Origin: UBA2966 sp965242505
GTDB taxonomy: Bacteria > Pseudomonadota > Alphaproteobacteria > UBA2966
Length of the DNA: 64,000 bases
Reading direction: 5' to 3'
NCBI GenBank assembly: GCA_965242505.1
Contig: OZ251449.1
Span: forward strand, 2,294,001-2,358,000
A model generated the notes under the pieces. That model was not told the DNA's origin. It made no database searches and saw only the letters and a program-made list of their open reading frames with translations. Shown here in pieces: positions 39,462 through 48,079 of this stretch (positions are counted from its first letter, which is position 1; every line of letters starts with the position of its first letter). Position numbers and translations under genes: made by a program.

Positions 39462-40720
39462 ACGTCCGTGAAACCACGCTGCCCAACGGTCTGCGGGTCG
39501 CGACCGACGCCATGGCGGGCGTCGAGACGACCTCCGTCGGCGTCTGGGTCGACGTCGGCGCCCGGAACGAGGCGCTGGAGCTCAACGGCGCCTCGCACAT
39601 GCTGGAGCACATGGCGTTCAAGGGAACCCGGCGCCGGACGGCGCGGGGCATCGCCGAGGAGATCGAGGCGGTCGGCGGCCATCTGAACGCCTTCACCTCG
39701 CGGGAGCAGACCGCCTACGTCGCGCGCGTCGTCGCGGACGACACGCCGCTCGCGGTGGATATCCTCGCCGACATCCTGCAACACTCCACCTTCGACGAGC
39801 AGGAGCTGGAGCGCGAGCGCGCGGTCGTCATCCAAGAGATCGCCCAGACCCGGGACACGCCGGACGATCTGGTCTTCGATCGACTCCAGGAAGTCGCGTT
39901 CCCCGACCAGCCCCTGGGCCGGTCCATCCTCGGAACGGTCGAGCGCGTCGGCGGCTTCGATCGCCCGACGCTGCGGAACTACATGGGCGCGCATTATCGC
40001 GCGTCCGGCATGGTCGTGGCCGCGAGCGGCAAGGTGGACCACGACGCCTTCGTCGATCTCGTGGAACGGGGCTTCGGCGAACTCCCGCGCGGCGATGACG
40101 GCGCGGCGTTCGAGGCGGGCCGGTTCTCCGGCGGGGACTGGCGCGAACGGCGGGACCTGGAGCAGGCGCATCTGACCCTGGGGTTTCAGGGCGTGCCGTT
40201 CGACGACGACGACTTCCACGCCGCGCACGTTCTCGCGACCATCCTCGGCGGCGGCATGTCGTCCCGCCTCTTCCAGGAGGTTCGCGAGGTCCGGGGACTG
40301 GCCTATTCGATCTTCTCGTTCTCGTCCAGTTACCGGGATTGCGGCCTGTTCGGAATCTACGCGGGCGCGGGACCGGACGAGATCGGAGAGCTCGTCGCCG
40401 TGGTCTGCGATCAACTCCACGACGTCGCCGCGGGTATCGGCGAGGAGGAACTGGCCCGCGCCCGGACGCAACACAAGGCCGGATTGAAGATGGCCCTGGA
40501 AAGCTCGTCGGCGCGGTGCGAGCAGGTGGGCCGGCAGATCCTCGTATACGGGCGTCCGATACCCGTCCCGGAACTCGTCGGGAAGATCGACGCGGTGGAG
40601 ACCGCCGCGGTGACGCGGGTCGCGGAACGCATCATGAAGGGCGCCCCGCCCGCGGTGGCTGCGATCGGCCCGATCGAACGCCTCGAGGGTCATTCGGCGA
40701 TCGCCGGGCGGTTCGGCTAG
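39458..40720 (+). CDS. M16 family zinc peptidase (processing-peptidase-like)
   Basis: The 420-residue M16B peptidase resembles the mitochondrial processing peptidase beta subunit. The inverse zinc motif HxxEH is in ASHMLEHMAFKGT (His47, Glu50, His51), with a Glu-rich downstream region (QELERERAVVIQEIAQT) containing the distal ligand. VEVREVRGLAYSIFSFSS-type sequence is in the second half (VREVRGLAYSIFSFSS). It has a full two-domain length. Start GTG with GGGGGAGG upstream, overlapping the thrC stop. This gene after thrC is a common alphaproteobacterial arrangement. Confidence 0.94.
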   Translation: MNVRETTLPNGLRVATDAMAGVETTSVGVWVDVGARNEALELNGASHMLEHMAFKGTRRRTARGIAEEIEAVGGHLNAFTSREQTAYVARVVADDTPLAVDILADILQHSTFDEQELERERAVVIQEIAQTRDTPDDLVFDRLQEVAFPDQPLGRSILGTVERVGGFDRPTLRNYMGAHYRASGMVVAASGKVDHDAFVDLVERGFGELPRGDDGAAFEAGRFSGGDWRERRDLEQAHLTLGFQGVPFDDDDFHAAHVLATILGGGMSSRLFQEVREVRGLAYSIFSFSSSYRDCGLFGIYAGAGPDEIGELVAVVCDQLHDVAAGIGEEELARARTQHKAGLKMALESSSARCEQVGRQILVYGRPIPVPELVGKIDAVETAAVTRVAERIMKGAPPAVAAIGPIERLEGHSAIAGRFG

Positions 40721-40755
40721 GCTCCGGTGGGTTTCGGGTCGAGAGGCCGGATCCC

Positions 40756-41349
40756 GTGAGCGCCTTCCTGCGCGGATTGATGCCGACGATCGCGGCCGAT
40801 CGGGTCGTCGGGAAGCGGATCTACATGCGTCCGCCGGAGTTGCGGGACTGGGAGAACTGGGCGCGCCTGCGCGCCGAGTCCCGCGAGTTTCTCGCGCCCT
40901 GGGAACCCACCTGGCCGCGCGACGCGCTGACCCAGGCGTCCTTCAGGCAGAGGATCCGGCGCTACGACGAGGAGTCGCGGAACGATCGCGGGTACGCCTT
41001 TTTCGTCCTCCGCAAGGAAGACGACGCCATCGCCGGCGGACTCAACCTCACCCATGTGCATCGCGGCGTCACGCAGAGCTGCTCGCTCGGCTACTGGGTC
41101 GGCGAGCGCTTCGCCCGCAACGGCTACATGTCCGACGCCGTTCGAGCCATCGTGGGCCACGTGTTCGACGAACTCGGCCTGCACCGGATCGAAGCGGCCT
41201 GCGTGCCGACCAACGAGGCCAGCCGCCGCTTGCTGACGAAGGTCGGGTTCATGCAGGAGGGCTACGCGCGCGAATACCTTCGCATCAACGGCGAGTGGCG
41301 GGACCACCTGCTGTTCAGCTACGTCGCCACCGATCCCCGCCCCGAATAG
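40756..41349 (+). CDS. GNAT N-acetyltransferase (RimJ/RimL-like)
   Basis: The 197-residue acetyltransferase of the RimJ/RimL group acetylates N-terminal or small-molecule amines using acetyl-CoA. GKRIYMRPPELRDWENWARL, SLGYWVGERFARNGYMSDAV (motif A, acetyl-CoA loop) and LGLHRIEAACVPTNEASRRL with KVGFMQEGYAREYLRING are typical. GTG start, 35 bases after the M16 gene; an in-frame ATG eight codons later is an alternative start. Target unknown. Confidence 0.88.
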   Translation: MSAFLRGLMPTIAADRVVGKRIYMRPPELRDWENWARLRAESREFLAPWEPTWPRDALTQASFRQRIRRYDEESRNDRGYAFFVLRKEDDAIAGGLNLTHVHRGVTQSCSLGYWVGERFARNGYMSDAVRAIVGHVFDELGLHRIEAACVPTNEASRRLLTKVGFMQEGYAREYLRINGEWRDHLLFSYVATDPRPE

Positions 41350-41408
41350 GGCGCGCGGCCCCGCAACGCCGCGCAACCCTCGATACCTGCCGGCAGGAGA
41401 CGATGCGG
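41350..41408. repeat. Repeat fragment between convergent genes
   Basis: GCGGCCCCGCAACGCCGCGC followed by aaccctcgatacctgccggc is the outer part of a composite repeat without the A or B palindromes. It occupies the space between the GNAT gene and yqgE. Confidence 0.6.
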
Positions 41409-41409
41409 G

Positions 41410-41976
41410 TCAGGCGTGGCCGGCTTCGCCCGACAGCAACGACAGGTCGATACCGAGCTTGGCGACGGCGGCGGGCCATTTCGCCTCGTGGTCCGGCCCG
41501 AACACGAGGTCCTCGTCCGCCGGCACGTGGAGCCATCCGTTGGCCTGTATTTCGGCCTCCAGCTGCCCGGGCGCCCAGCCGGCGTAGCCGAGGGCCATCA
41601 GACGCTTGTCCGGCCCCGCGCCGTCGGCGATGGCCTTGAGAACGTCGATCGAAGCCGTCAGCGAATAGTCTTCGTTGACGACGAGGGAGGCGTCCTGAAA
41701 ATAGTCCGACGTATGCAGCACGAACCCCCGGCTCTGTTCCACGGGTCCGCCGAAGAACACCCGGACGTCCCTCTCGGGGCCGCTGCCCTGGATGCCCAGC
41801 TGCTCGAGCAGGTCCGGAAACGTGATGTTGTTCATCACCTTGTTGACGACCAGACCCATGGCGCCCTGGCCCGAGTGAGCGCACATGTATATCAGCGTTC
41901 GCTGGAACCGGGGATCCTCCATGCCCGGCATGGCGATCAACATCTGGCCTTCGAGATATCCGCTGTCGGGACCCAT
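41410..41976 (-). CDS. YqgE/AlgH family protein (UPF0301)
   Basis: This 188-residue UPF0301 protein has an unclear cellular role. YLEGQMLIAMPGMEDPRFQRT at the N-terminus, AMGLVVNKVM, VFFGGPVEQSRGFVLHTSDYF and GYAGWAPGQLEAEIQANGWL are diagnostic. The ATG at this position has GGGGAGG 8 bases ahead; a GTG 30 bases upstream would add 10 residues but has no ribosome binding site. It faces away from the DsbD-domain gene. Confidence 0.94.
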   Translation of the reverse strand: MGPDSGYLEGQMLIAMPGMEDPRFQRTLIYMCAHSGQGAMGLVVNKVMNNITFPDLLEQLGIQGSGPERDVRVFFGGPVEQSRGFVLHTSDYFQDASLVVNEDYSLTASIDVLKAIADGAGPDKRLMALGYAGWAPGQLEAEIQANGWLHVPADEDLVFGPDHEAKWPAAVAKLGIDLSLLSGEAGHA

Positions 41977-42044
41977 CGGGGCGCCTCCCCACTGGAAGCG
42001 AGTCACGATCGTCTCGCGTATGGATCGAGATGGTATAGACTAGC

Positions 42045-42076
42045 CCGCATTTCTCCTACTGGCCATGACCTGCGCG
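42045..42076. repeat. Isolated repeat terminus
   Basis: agcccgcatttctcctactg followed by gccatgacc matches the terminus at 46300-46330 (agcccgcatttctcatgctg, gccacggcc). It appears as a solo end without any palindrome, in the 231-base gap between yqgE and the DsbD-domain gene. Nothing else is recognised there. Confidence 0.55.
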
Positions 42077-42207
42077 GCGCCGGATTCGGAACCTCGATGA
42101 AAATTCGGCGGCGCCCCGGTTGGGGACGTTTCGCGCCGGGACGCCGCCTGAATTGCGGGATCGCCGGTCTCGACGCATCATGAGCGCGACGGATTCGCGA
42201 GGTTTCG

Positions 42208-43062
42208 ATGCCATCCACCCGATCGATCGGCGTGACGGCCCTTCTGCTCGCCTTGGGGCTGGCGGCGTCCCGCGCCGCCTACGGCGCCGCGAGCGCCTGG
42301 ACCGCGACCGATTTCAGCCAGCTCCGGCTCATCGCGGCCGATGATTCGATCGCCGGCTCGGGGGAGATCGAGATAGGGGTGCAGATACGTCTCGAGGAGG
42401 GGTGGAAGACCTACTGGCGCGACCCCGGCGACGCGGGACTGCCCACGTCCTTCGACTGGTCTGCGTCCCGGAACGTCGGGGACGTGACGCTGGCGTGGCC
42501 GGCCCCGAAACGTATCCCGTTCGAGGGCTTGGATTCCTACGGCTATGAGGACGAAGTCGTCTTTCCCGCGCGCCTGCGCCCGGCGCGTCCGGGCGAGCCC
42601 GTTCGGATCGATCTCGCCGTCGACTACGCCGTCTGCAAGGACATCTGCGTGCCGTTGGCGGCGCGCGCGCGTCTCGACATTCCCGTCGGCGCGTCCGGCG
42701 ACGGTCCGGGAACCGGGGCGCACCGGGCGTTGATCCGGCGTTTCGCCGACCGGGTTCCCGTTCGCGGCGGCGCCGGCCTGGATATCGTCGGCGCCGGCGT
42801 CGCGGCGGGTTCGGACGGCGGAATACTGCGTCTCGACGCCAGGGCCTATCCGCCGTTCGAGAGCCCCGACGCGTTCGTCGAAGGTCCCGCCGACGTGTTC
42901 TTCGGGCGGCCGAGGGTCGACCTTGGCGACGACCCCCGCACCGCCGTCCTGGAGCTCCCGATCGGGGGCGCGGAACCGGCGGATTACGCGGGCCGCCCCC
43001 TGACGGTCACGCTGGTCGATGGAGACCGCGCGATCGAGCGGACGGTCGCGCCGGAGCGCTGA
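42208..43062 (+). CDS. DsbD N-terminal domain family protein, periplasmic
   Basis: The 284-residue exported protein has a signal peptide (VTALLLALGLAASRAAYGAA) and a domain like the N-terminal sensor domain of DsbD/ScsB: IGVQIRLEEGWKTYWRDPGDAGLPTSF, YGYEDEVVFPARL and YAVCKDICVPLAA, whose two cysteines (CKDIC, spaced by three) form the redox pair. It lacks the membrane part of DsbD, so it is a stand-alone periplasmic thiol-relay partner. It precedes a peroxiredoxin gene, giving a small redox neighbourhood. GCGAGGTTTCG precedes ATG. Confidence 0.85.
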   Translation: MPSTRSIGVTALLLALGLAASRAAYGAASAWTATDFSQLRLIAADDSIAGSGEIEIGVQIRLEEGWKTYWRDPGDAGLPTSFDWSASRNVGDVTLAWPAPKRIPFEGLDSYGYEDEVVFPARLRPARPGEPVRIDLAVDYAVCKDICVPLAARARLDIPVGASGDGPGTGAHRALIRRFADRVPVRGGAGLDIVGAGVAAGSDGGILRLDARAYPPFESPDAFVEGPADVFFGRPRVDLGDDPRTAVLELPIGGAEPADYAGRPLTVTLVDGDRAIERTVAPER

Positions 43063-43087
43063 TCGACCCCGCCCGTCCGGGACCAGA

Positions 43088-43256
43088 CCGCATTTCTCAT
43101 ATCGGCAGGGATCGAGGATTGCGCGGCGTTGCGGGACCGCGATCCACCCCCCTCCCGACCTCCCCCCTGTCAGGAGGGAGGAGCGCGAACGGACCCTGCG
43201 GCACCCCGTCGCCGGATGAAGCTTGCGGACAAGCAGTGTGAGAATTGCGGGCTGGA
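43088..43256. repeat. Full-length composite repeat with terminal inverted repeats
   Basis: Left end cgcatttctcatatcggcag, right end gcagtgtgagaattgcggg; between them, in order, CAGGGATCGAGGATTGCGCG, GCGTTGCGGGACCGCGATCC, an A motif with palindrome CCCCCCTGTCAGGAGGGAGG, GCGCGAACGGACCCTGCGGC and CGTCGCCGGATGAAGC. About 169 bases. It is the clearest example of the family's minimal unit. Confidence 0.85.
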
Positions 43257-43343
43257 CATCCCGGGAATTATCGGTATCTCTCGCACCCGGTATTGAGGGC
43301 GCGCGACCCGCCCGCCCACCCGCCACTGGAGAGGAGGCCTCGA

Positions 43344-43826
43344 ATGGCAGTGAACGTAGGTGATTCGATTCCGGACGTAACGCTCGCGGTCATGGGCGAA
43401 TCCGGTCCCGAGCAGGTTTCCACGGACGATCTGTTCGGCGGCAAGAAGGTGGTGGCCTTCGCGGTGCCCGGCGCGTTCACGCCCACGTGCTCGGCCCGGC
43501 ACCTGCCCGGATTCGTCGACAACGCCGACGCGATCAAGGCGAAGGGGGTCGACTCCATCATTTGCCTGTCCGTGAACGACGCCTTCGTGATGGACGCCTG
43601 GGGCAAGGACCAGAACGTCGGCGACAAGGTCGCCATGGTCGCCGATGGAAGCGGCGCGCTGGCCAAGGCGTTGGGGCTCGAGCTCGACCTCACCGACCGG
43701 GGGCTGGGCGTCCGGTCCCGGCGCTACTCGATGGTCGTCGACGACGGCGTCGTCAGCGCGCTGAATCTGGAGGAAGGCGGCGCCTACGAAGTGTCGAGCG
43801 CGGAAAACATCCTCGAGGCTCTCTGA
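43344..43826 (+). CDS. Peroxiredoxin (Prx5 type)
   Basis: The 160-residue atypical 2-Cys or 1-Cys peroxiredoxin reduces peroxides with thiols, possibly glutaredoxin-dependent. The peroxidatic Cys49 lies in AVPGAFTPTCSARHLPGF. DVTLAVMGESGPEQVSTDDLF, NDAFVMDAWGKDQ and VRSRRYSMVVDDGVV complete the Prx5 pattern. The ATG has GAGAGGAGGCC upstream. Possible -35 TTGCGG (43245-43250) within the right end of the preceding repeat and -10 TTATCG 17 bases later. Confidence 0.93.
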   Translation: MAVNVGDSIPDVTLAVMGESGPEQVSTDDLFGGKKVVAFAVPGAFTPTCSARHLPGFVDNADAIKAKGVDSIICLSVNDAFVMDAWGKDQNVGDKVAMVADGSGALAKALGLELDLTDRGLGVRSRRYSMVVDDGVVSALNLEEGGAYEVSSAENILEAL

Positions 43827-43904
43827 CCGCGCCGGGAGCCGGAGGCTCGATGGAAGAGGGGAACACGACCCCCCTTCCTTTCGGCTCCGCCCTTCCTTTC
43901 GGAA

Positions 43905-44345
43905 TCAACCGTCCCGCGCCATGCCGTCGCGCGCCAGTCGGTCGGCGCGCTCGTTGCCCGGGTGGCCGGAGTGCCCCTTGACCCAGCGCCACCGAAGATC
44001 GTGGCCTTCGGCGGCCTTGTCGAGACGCCGCCACAGGTCGGCGTTCTTCACCGGTTTCCCGGACGCCGTCCTCCAGCCGTTCGTCTTCCAGCGCCGGATC
44101 CACCGGGTGATCCCGTCGCGCAGATAGACGCTGTCGGTGTGCAGCCGCACCCGGCTCGGCCGGTCGAGCGCCTCGAGGGCCCGGATGGCGGCCGTCAACT
44201 CCATGCGGTTGTTGGTCGTGTCGCGTTCGCCGCCGCGTAGCTCCCGCTCCCGTCCCCGATGGACGAGGAGCGCCCCCCAGCCCCCCGGTCCGGGATTCCC
44301 CGAGCAAGCGCCGTCGGTGTAGATGTCGATGAAATCGGCGGGCAC
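43905..44345 (-). CDS. rnhA: Ribonuclease HI
   Basis: The 146-residue RNase HI degrades RNA in RNA-DNA hybrids. The catalytic residues are Asp11 (YTDGACSGNPGPGGWGA), Glu49 (NNRMELTAAI), Asp71 (HTDSVYLRDG) and Asp135 (GNERADRLA), with KGHSGHPGN. GTG start, 6 bases after the thrB stop. Third gene of the ispH-thrB-rnhA set, an order common in alphaproteobacteria. Convergent to the peroxiredoxin gene. Confidence 0.96.
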   Translation of the reverse strand: MPADFIDIYTDGACSGNPGPGGWGALLVHRGRERELRGGERDTTNNRMELTAAIRALEALDRPSRVRLHTDSVYLRDGITRWIRRWKTNGWRTASGKPVKNADLWRRLDKAAEGHDLRWRWVKGHSGHPGNERADRLARDGMARDG

Positions 44346-44351
44346 GGGCGA

Positions 44352-45314
44352 TCAATCCAGCCCGTAGGCGCCCGGTCCGGCGACCCCCTGGTGGAACTTC
44401 AGCTTGGTGACGTACTCGACCGGATCCTTCGGCCTCACCAGGGCGCCGTCGACCCGGTTGAGCCAGTCGTACAACCGGGTCAGCAGAAAACGCATGGCGG
44501 CGCCCCGGGCCAGCAGGGGCAGCGCCGCGAGCTCCTTTTCCGAGAACGGCCGCACGCGCCGGTACGCCGACAGCAGGTTCCTCGCCTTGGTGACGTTGAA
44601 CTGATGATCGGGCTCGAAGCACCAGGCGTTGAGGCAGATCGCGATCTCGTAGGCGAACCAGTCGTTGCAGGCGAAGTAGAAATCGATGATTCCCGTGAGC
44701 TCGCCGCCGAGAAAGAACACGTTGTCCGGAAACAGATCCGCATGGATCACGCCTTCCGGCAGCGCTTCCGGCCACGACCGTTCGAGATGATCGAGCTCCA
44801 GCGCGATGTCGGCCTCCAGTCCGGGCATGACGTCGTCCGCCCCGGCGCGGCATGACTCGAACAGGGGACGCCACGCCCCGACGCGCAGGTCGTTTTCCCG
44901 CCGCATCGGGAATTCGGCGCCCGCCACGTGCATACGGGCGACCGCCTCGCCGAGCTCGGCGCAGTGCCTGGGGGACCGCCCCTTGGGCCACACGCCGTCG
45001 AGGAAGCTCACGATCGCGGCGGGCTTGCCCGAGAGCACGCGAAGGGCCTCGCCGTCCCGTCCGTGGACCGGCGTCGGACAGGGGATGCCGGCCGCCGCCA
45101 GATGGTCCATCAACGCCAGAAAGAACGGCAGGTCCTCGCGTCTCACCCGCTTCTCGTAGACGGTGAGGATGTGCGTCCCCGACTCCGTCTGCAACAGGTA
45201 GTTGGAGTTCTCGACGCCCTCCGCGATCCCCTTGAACGAGGTGACCTTCCCGATGTCGTACTCGGCGACGAACCGTTCCAGGTCGTCGTCGCTGACTTCG
45301 GTGTAGACGGCCAT
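44352..45314 (-). CDS. thrB: Homoserine kinase (type II, aminoglycoside-phosphotransferase fold)
   Basis: The 320-residue kinase phosphorylates homoserine in threonine synthesis. VYTEVSDDDLERFVAEYDIG is the typical start; FKGIAEGVENSNYLL and VIHADLFPDNVFFLGGELTGIIDFYFACNDW (HxDxxxDN and D of the APH fold) are the active site. This is the alphaproteobacterial ThrB, not the GHMP kinase. It begins 18 bases after the ispH stop and shares the message with ispH and rnhA. Confidence 0.95.
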   Translation of the reverse strand: MAVYTEVSDDDLERFVAEYDIGKVTSFKGIAEGVENSNYLLQTESGTHILTVYEKRVRREDLPFFLALMDHLAAAGIPCPTPVHGRDGEALRVLSGKPAAIVSFLDGVWPKGRSPRHCAELGEAVARMHVAGAEFPMRRENDLRVGAWRPLFESCRAGADDVMPGLEADIALELDHLERSWPEALPEGVIHADLFPDNVFFLGGELTGIIDFYFACNDWFAYEIAICLNAWCFEPDHQFNVTKARNLLSAYRRVRPFSEKELAALPLLARGAAMRFLLTRLYDWLNRVDGALVRPKDPVEYVTKLKFHQGVAGPGAYGLD

Positions 45315-45332
45315 GGGCGCTGGAACGGCGGA

Positions 45333-46277
45333 TCAGACGTCGAGGGCGCGCGGGAGCCTGAAGCCGATGTCCTCGCGCGTGACGGATACCTCGCGGATCG
45401 AGACCTCGTAGCGGCGCCGGCAGGCCTCGATCACCTCGTCGACGAGAACCTCCGGGGCCGACGCCCCCGCGGTGACGCCGAGCGTCCGAACGCCGTCGAA
45501 CGCGTCCCAGTCGATGTCGCGGGCCCGCTGGACGAGCGCCGCGCGCGCGCAACCGTGGCGGCGGGCGGCCTCCTTCAGGCGCAGGGAATTGGAGGAGTTG
45601 GGCGCGCCGACCACCAGGAACGCGTCGCAGGACCCGGCGATCCGCTTGACCGCCGTCTGGCGGTTCGTCGTGGCGTAGCAGATGTCCTCGGACCGCGGCC
45701 CGATGATGCCGGGGAAGCGCTGGCGAAGGACGGCCACGACGTCCGCCGTTTCGTCGACGGACAACGTCGTCTGCGTGATGAAGGCGAGACCGCCGGGATC
45801 CCCCGCGTCGACGGTCTCCGCGTCCTCCACCGTCTGGACCAGGAGGATGGCGCCGTCGGGAAGCTGCCCCATGGTGCCGACGACTTCCGGGTGGCCGGCG
45901 TGGCCGACGAGGATGATCCGGCGTCCGGCGGCGTGATGGTGTCCGGCCTCGCTGTGGACCTTGCTGACCAGGGGGCAGGTGGCGTCGTGCCAGGTCAGCT
46001 CCCGGCGGCGGGCCTCCGCCGGAACCGATTTGGGCACGCCGTGGGCGGAGAAGACGACGACCGCCTCCTCCGGGACCTCGTCGAGTTCGTCCACGAAGAC
46101 CGCGCCGCGCGCCTCCAAGCCTTCCACGACCGTCCGGTTGTGGACGATTTCGTGGCGCACGTACACGGGAGCGCCGTGGACCTCCAGCGCCTTTTCCACG
46201 ATCTGGATCGCCCGGTCGACCCCGGCGCAGAAGCCGCGCGGACTCGCGAGCAGGATTCGAAGGGATGGCTTGTTCAT
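45333..46277 (-). CDS. ispH: 4-hydroxy-3-methylbut-2-enyl diphosphate reductase
   Basis: The last enzyme of the MEP isoprenoid pathway makes IPP and DMAPP. The 314-residue protein carries the iron-sulfur Cys residues: Cys17 in SPRGFCAGVDRAIQ, one in DATCPLVSKVH, and one near SCDAFLVVGAPNSSNS. VFSAHGVPKSV and TTLSVDET are further IspH motifs. The ATG is at the expected position; a longer frame upstream covers repeat DNA. First gene of the ispH-thrB-rnhA unit. Confidence 0.97.
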   Translation of the reverse strand: MNKPSLRILLASPRGFCAGVDRAIQIVEKALEVHGAPVYVRHEIVHNRTVVEGLEARGAVFVDELDEVPEEAVVVFSAHGVPKSVPAEARRRELTWHDATCPLVSKVHSEAGHHHAAGRRIILVGHAGHPEVVGTMGQLPDGAILLVQTVEDAETVDAGDPGGLAFITQTTLSVDETADVVAVLRQRFPGIIGPRSEDICYATTNRQTAVKRIAGSCDAFLVVGAPNSSNSLRLKEAARRHGCARAALVQRARDIDWDAFDGVRTLGVTAGASAPEVLVDEVIEACRRRYEVSIREVSVTREDIGFRLPRALDV

Positions 46278-46291
46278 GGCGAGAATCGCGC

Positions 46292-46518
46292 CGGAGTCTA
46301 GCCCGCATTTCTCATGCTGGCCACGGCCTGGCGAGACGCCGTCCCGGTATTCAGCTCGCATTTCTCGTACCGCTTGTCCGCGAGCTTCGTCCGGTGACGC
46401 CGCCGCAGGGGCCGTTCGCGCTCCTCCCCCCTGACAGGGGGAGGCCGGGAAGGGGACGGCCCGCGGTCCCGCAACGCCGCGCAATCCTCGATCCCTGCCG
46501 GCGTGAGAAATGCGGGCT
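46292..46518. repeat. Composite repeat with nested termini
   Basis: Contains agcccgcatttctcatgctg (left, solo end), a second gcatttctcgtaccgcttgt end, then CCGCCGCAGGGGCCGTTCGC, an A palindrome (CCTCCCCCCTGACAGGGGGA), GGCCCGCGGTCCCGCAACGCC and the right end gcgtgagaaatgcgggc. The inner pair of ends (46355-46516) delimits about 160 bases as an inverted-repeat element; it is in the opposite orientation to the 43.1-kb copy. It fills the gap between ispH and the lipoprotein gene. Confidence 0.85.
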
Positions 46519-47110
46519 ACAGGAGGTCCTTCCGCATGTGCCGGCGGATGTTGGCCTCCAGGACGGAGTCCAGCTCCTTCATCACGTCCGCGGTCATCTC
46601 GAGGAAGAGCCGATCCCGTTCCGCCAACGTCATGTCCTCCGGCGCCGTGCGCGACCGGACCACGCGCGCGGTCGCGAACGATTGGCGGTATCCGCGTTCC
46701 GTCCCGACCTCGACGCGCGCCTCGAACGCCGCGTCGTACCGCACCTCCTGCTCCCTGCGCAGAAGACCGCGCAGCCCCTCGCGGACCTTCAGCGGAACGG
46801 CGACCACGCGGGCGTCCGCGATGACGAAGCGGACGCGGCGCGTCTTCCCCGCCGCCTCGATGCGATCGACCGCCCACCGGCGCATCGCCACCAGAGGGGT
46901 GAGCGGAAACCGGTGCTCCACGTGCGGCGCGCGAAGGGGAGGCCTGTAGGCTTCGACGATCTCCACCTCGGCGACGTCCAGGCGGATCGGAGGCAGGTGG
47001 CCGAACGCGATATCGAGGGAGGCCGCAGGCGGGGCGGGAACGGCGCACGATGCGATCCAGGCCAGCGGCAGCGCCGCGGCCGCGGCCAAGACGCGGGTCG
47101 GGAAGCTCAT
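46517..47110 (-). CDS. Conserved hypothetical lipoprotein
   Basis: The 197-residue protein has a signal sequence ending in a lipobox (AWIASC, Cys at about 22), then a mostly alpha/beta domain: FGHLPPIRLDVAEVEIVEAY, WAVDRIEAAGKTRRVRFVIADARV, RYDAAFEARVEVGTERG and FLEMTADVMKELDSVLEANI. I recognise no named family; similar lipoproteins occur near arg genes in alphaproteobacteria. The ATG overlaps the argF stop by 4 bases. Probably attached to a membrane; function unknown. Confidence 0.75.
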   Translation of the reverse strand: MSFPTRVLAAAAALPLAWIASCAVPAPPAASLDIAFGHLPPIRLDVAEVEIVEAYRPPLRAPHVEHRFPLTPLVAMRRWAVDRIEAAGKTRRVRFVIADARVVAVPLKVREGLRGLLRREQEVRYDAAFEARVEVGTERGYRQSFATARVVRSRTAPEDMTLAERDRLFLEMTADVMKELDSVLEANIRRHMRKDLL

Positions 47111-48060
47111 CGCGCCGGTTCCGGCCGTCGGGACCGGGACAGGCACCAGGCAAGGATGCCCTTCTGGACGTGCAGGCGGTTTTCCGCCTCGTCCCAGACG
47201 ACCGACCGCGGGCCGTCGATGACCGCGTCCGTCACCTCCTCGCCGCGATGCGCGGGCAGGCAATGCATGAACACCGCGTCCGCGCGGGCGAGGCTCATCA
47301 ACCGCTCGTCCACGCGATAGGGCGCGAGCAGCTCGCGCCGGCGCTCCGGCCCGTCGTCGCCCATCGACACCCAGGTATCGGTGACGACGCAGGCCGCGCC
47401 CTCCACGGCCTCCTCGGGATCCCGCGCGACCCGTATGCGCCCGCCCCTCTCCGTCGCCGATTCGAGCTCGGACGGCGACGGCGTCAATTCCGGCGGACAC
47501 GCCAGCCTCAGTTCGAAGCCGAAGCTCGCCGAGGCGTGCATCCATGTGGTCGCCATGTTGTTTCCGTCCCCGCACCAGGCCACCACTCTTCCGGCCAGCG
47601 GTCCGCGATGCTCCTCGAACGTCATGATGTCCGCCATCACCTGGCAGGGATGGGTGCGGTCGGTGAGTCCGTTGATGACGGGCACCGTCGCGTGGGCCGC
47701 CATCTCGAGCAGGTTCTCGTGCGCCGACGTGCGGATCATGATGGCGTCGACGTACCTCGATAGCACGCGGGCGGTGTCGCCGACCGTCTCGCCGCGGCCC
47801 AGCTGCATTTCCTCGCCGCGCAGGAGAAGGCTCTCGCCTCCGAGTTGCCGCATCGCCACGTCGAACGAGACGCGCGTCCGCGTCGAGGCCTTCTCGAAGA
47901 TCATGGCGAGCAGGCGGCCGGCGCAGGGCGCGCGGTCGTCCGGTCCGGCCCGACCGACTCCCCGCCGCGCGGCCTTCATGCGCAGCGAGTCGTCGAGGAT
48001 CGCCCTCAGGTCCGACGCGTCGACGACGTCGATGTCGAGGAAGTGCCGCGGCGTGTCCAT
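47107..48060 (-). CDS. argF: Ornithine carbamoyltransferase
   Basis: This enzyme joins ornithine and carbamoyl phosphate to form citrulline. The 317-residue protein has the carbamoyl-phosphate loop EKASTRTRVSFDVAM (STRTR at 59-63), DRTHPCQVMAD, VAWCGDGNNMATTWMHA and the FMHCLPAHRGEEV ornithine-binding motif. ATG start as MDTPRHFLDID; a longer frame upstream covers argD. It is 19 bases after argD and overlaps the lipoprotein gene downstream. Confidence 0.97.
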   Translation of the reverse strand: MDTPRHFLDIDVVDASDLRAILDDSLRMKAARRGVGRAGPDDRAPCAGRLLAMIFEKASTRTRVSFDVAMRQLGGESLLLRGEEMQLGRGETVGDTARVLSRYVDAIMIRTSAHENLLEMAAHATVPVINGLTDRTHPCQVMADIMTFEEHRGPLAGRVVAWCGDGNNMATTWMHASASFGFELRLACPPELTPSPSELESATERGGRIRVARDPEEAVEGAACVVTDTWVSMGDDGPERRRELLAPYRVDERLMSLARADAVFMHCLPAHRGEEVTDAVIDGPRSVVWDEAENRLHVQKGILAWCLSRSRRPEPAR

Positions 48061-48079
48061 GGCGCGCCCCGGAGTTCGC

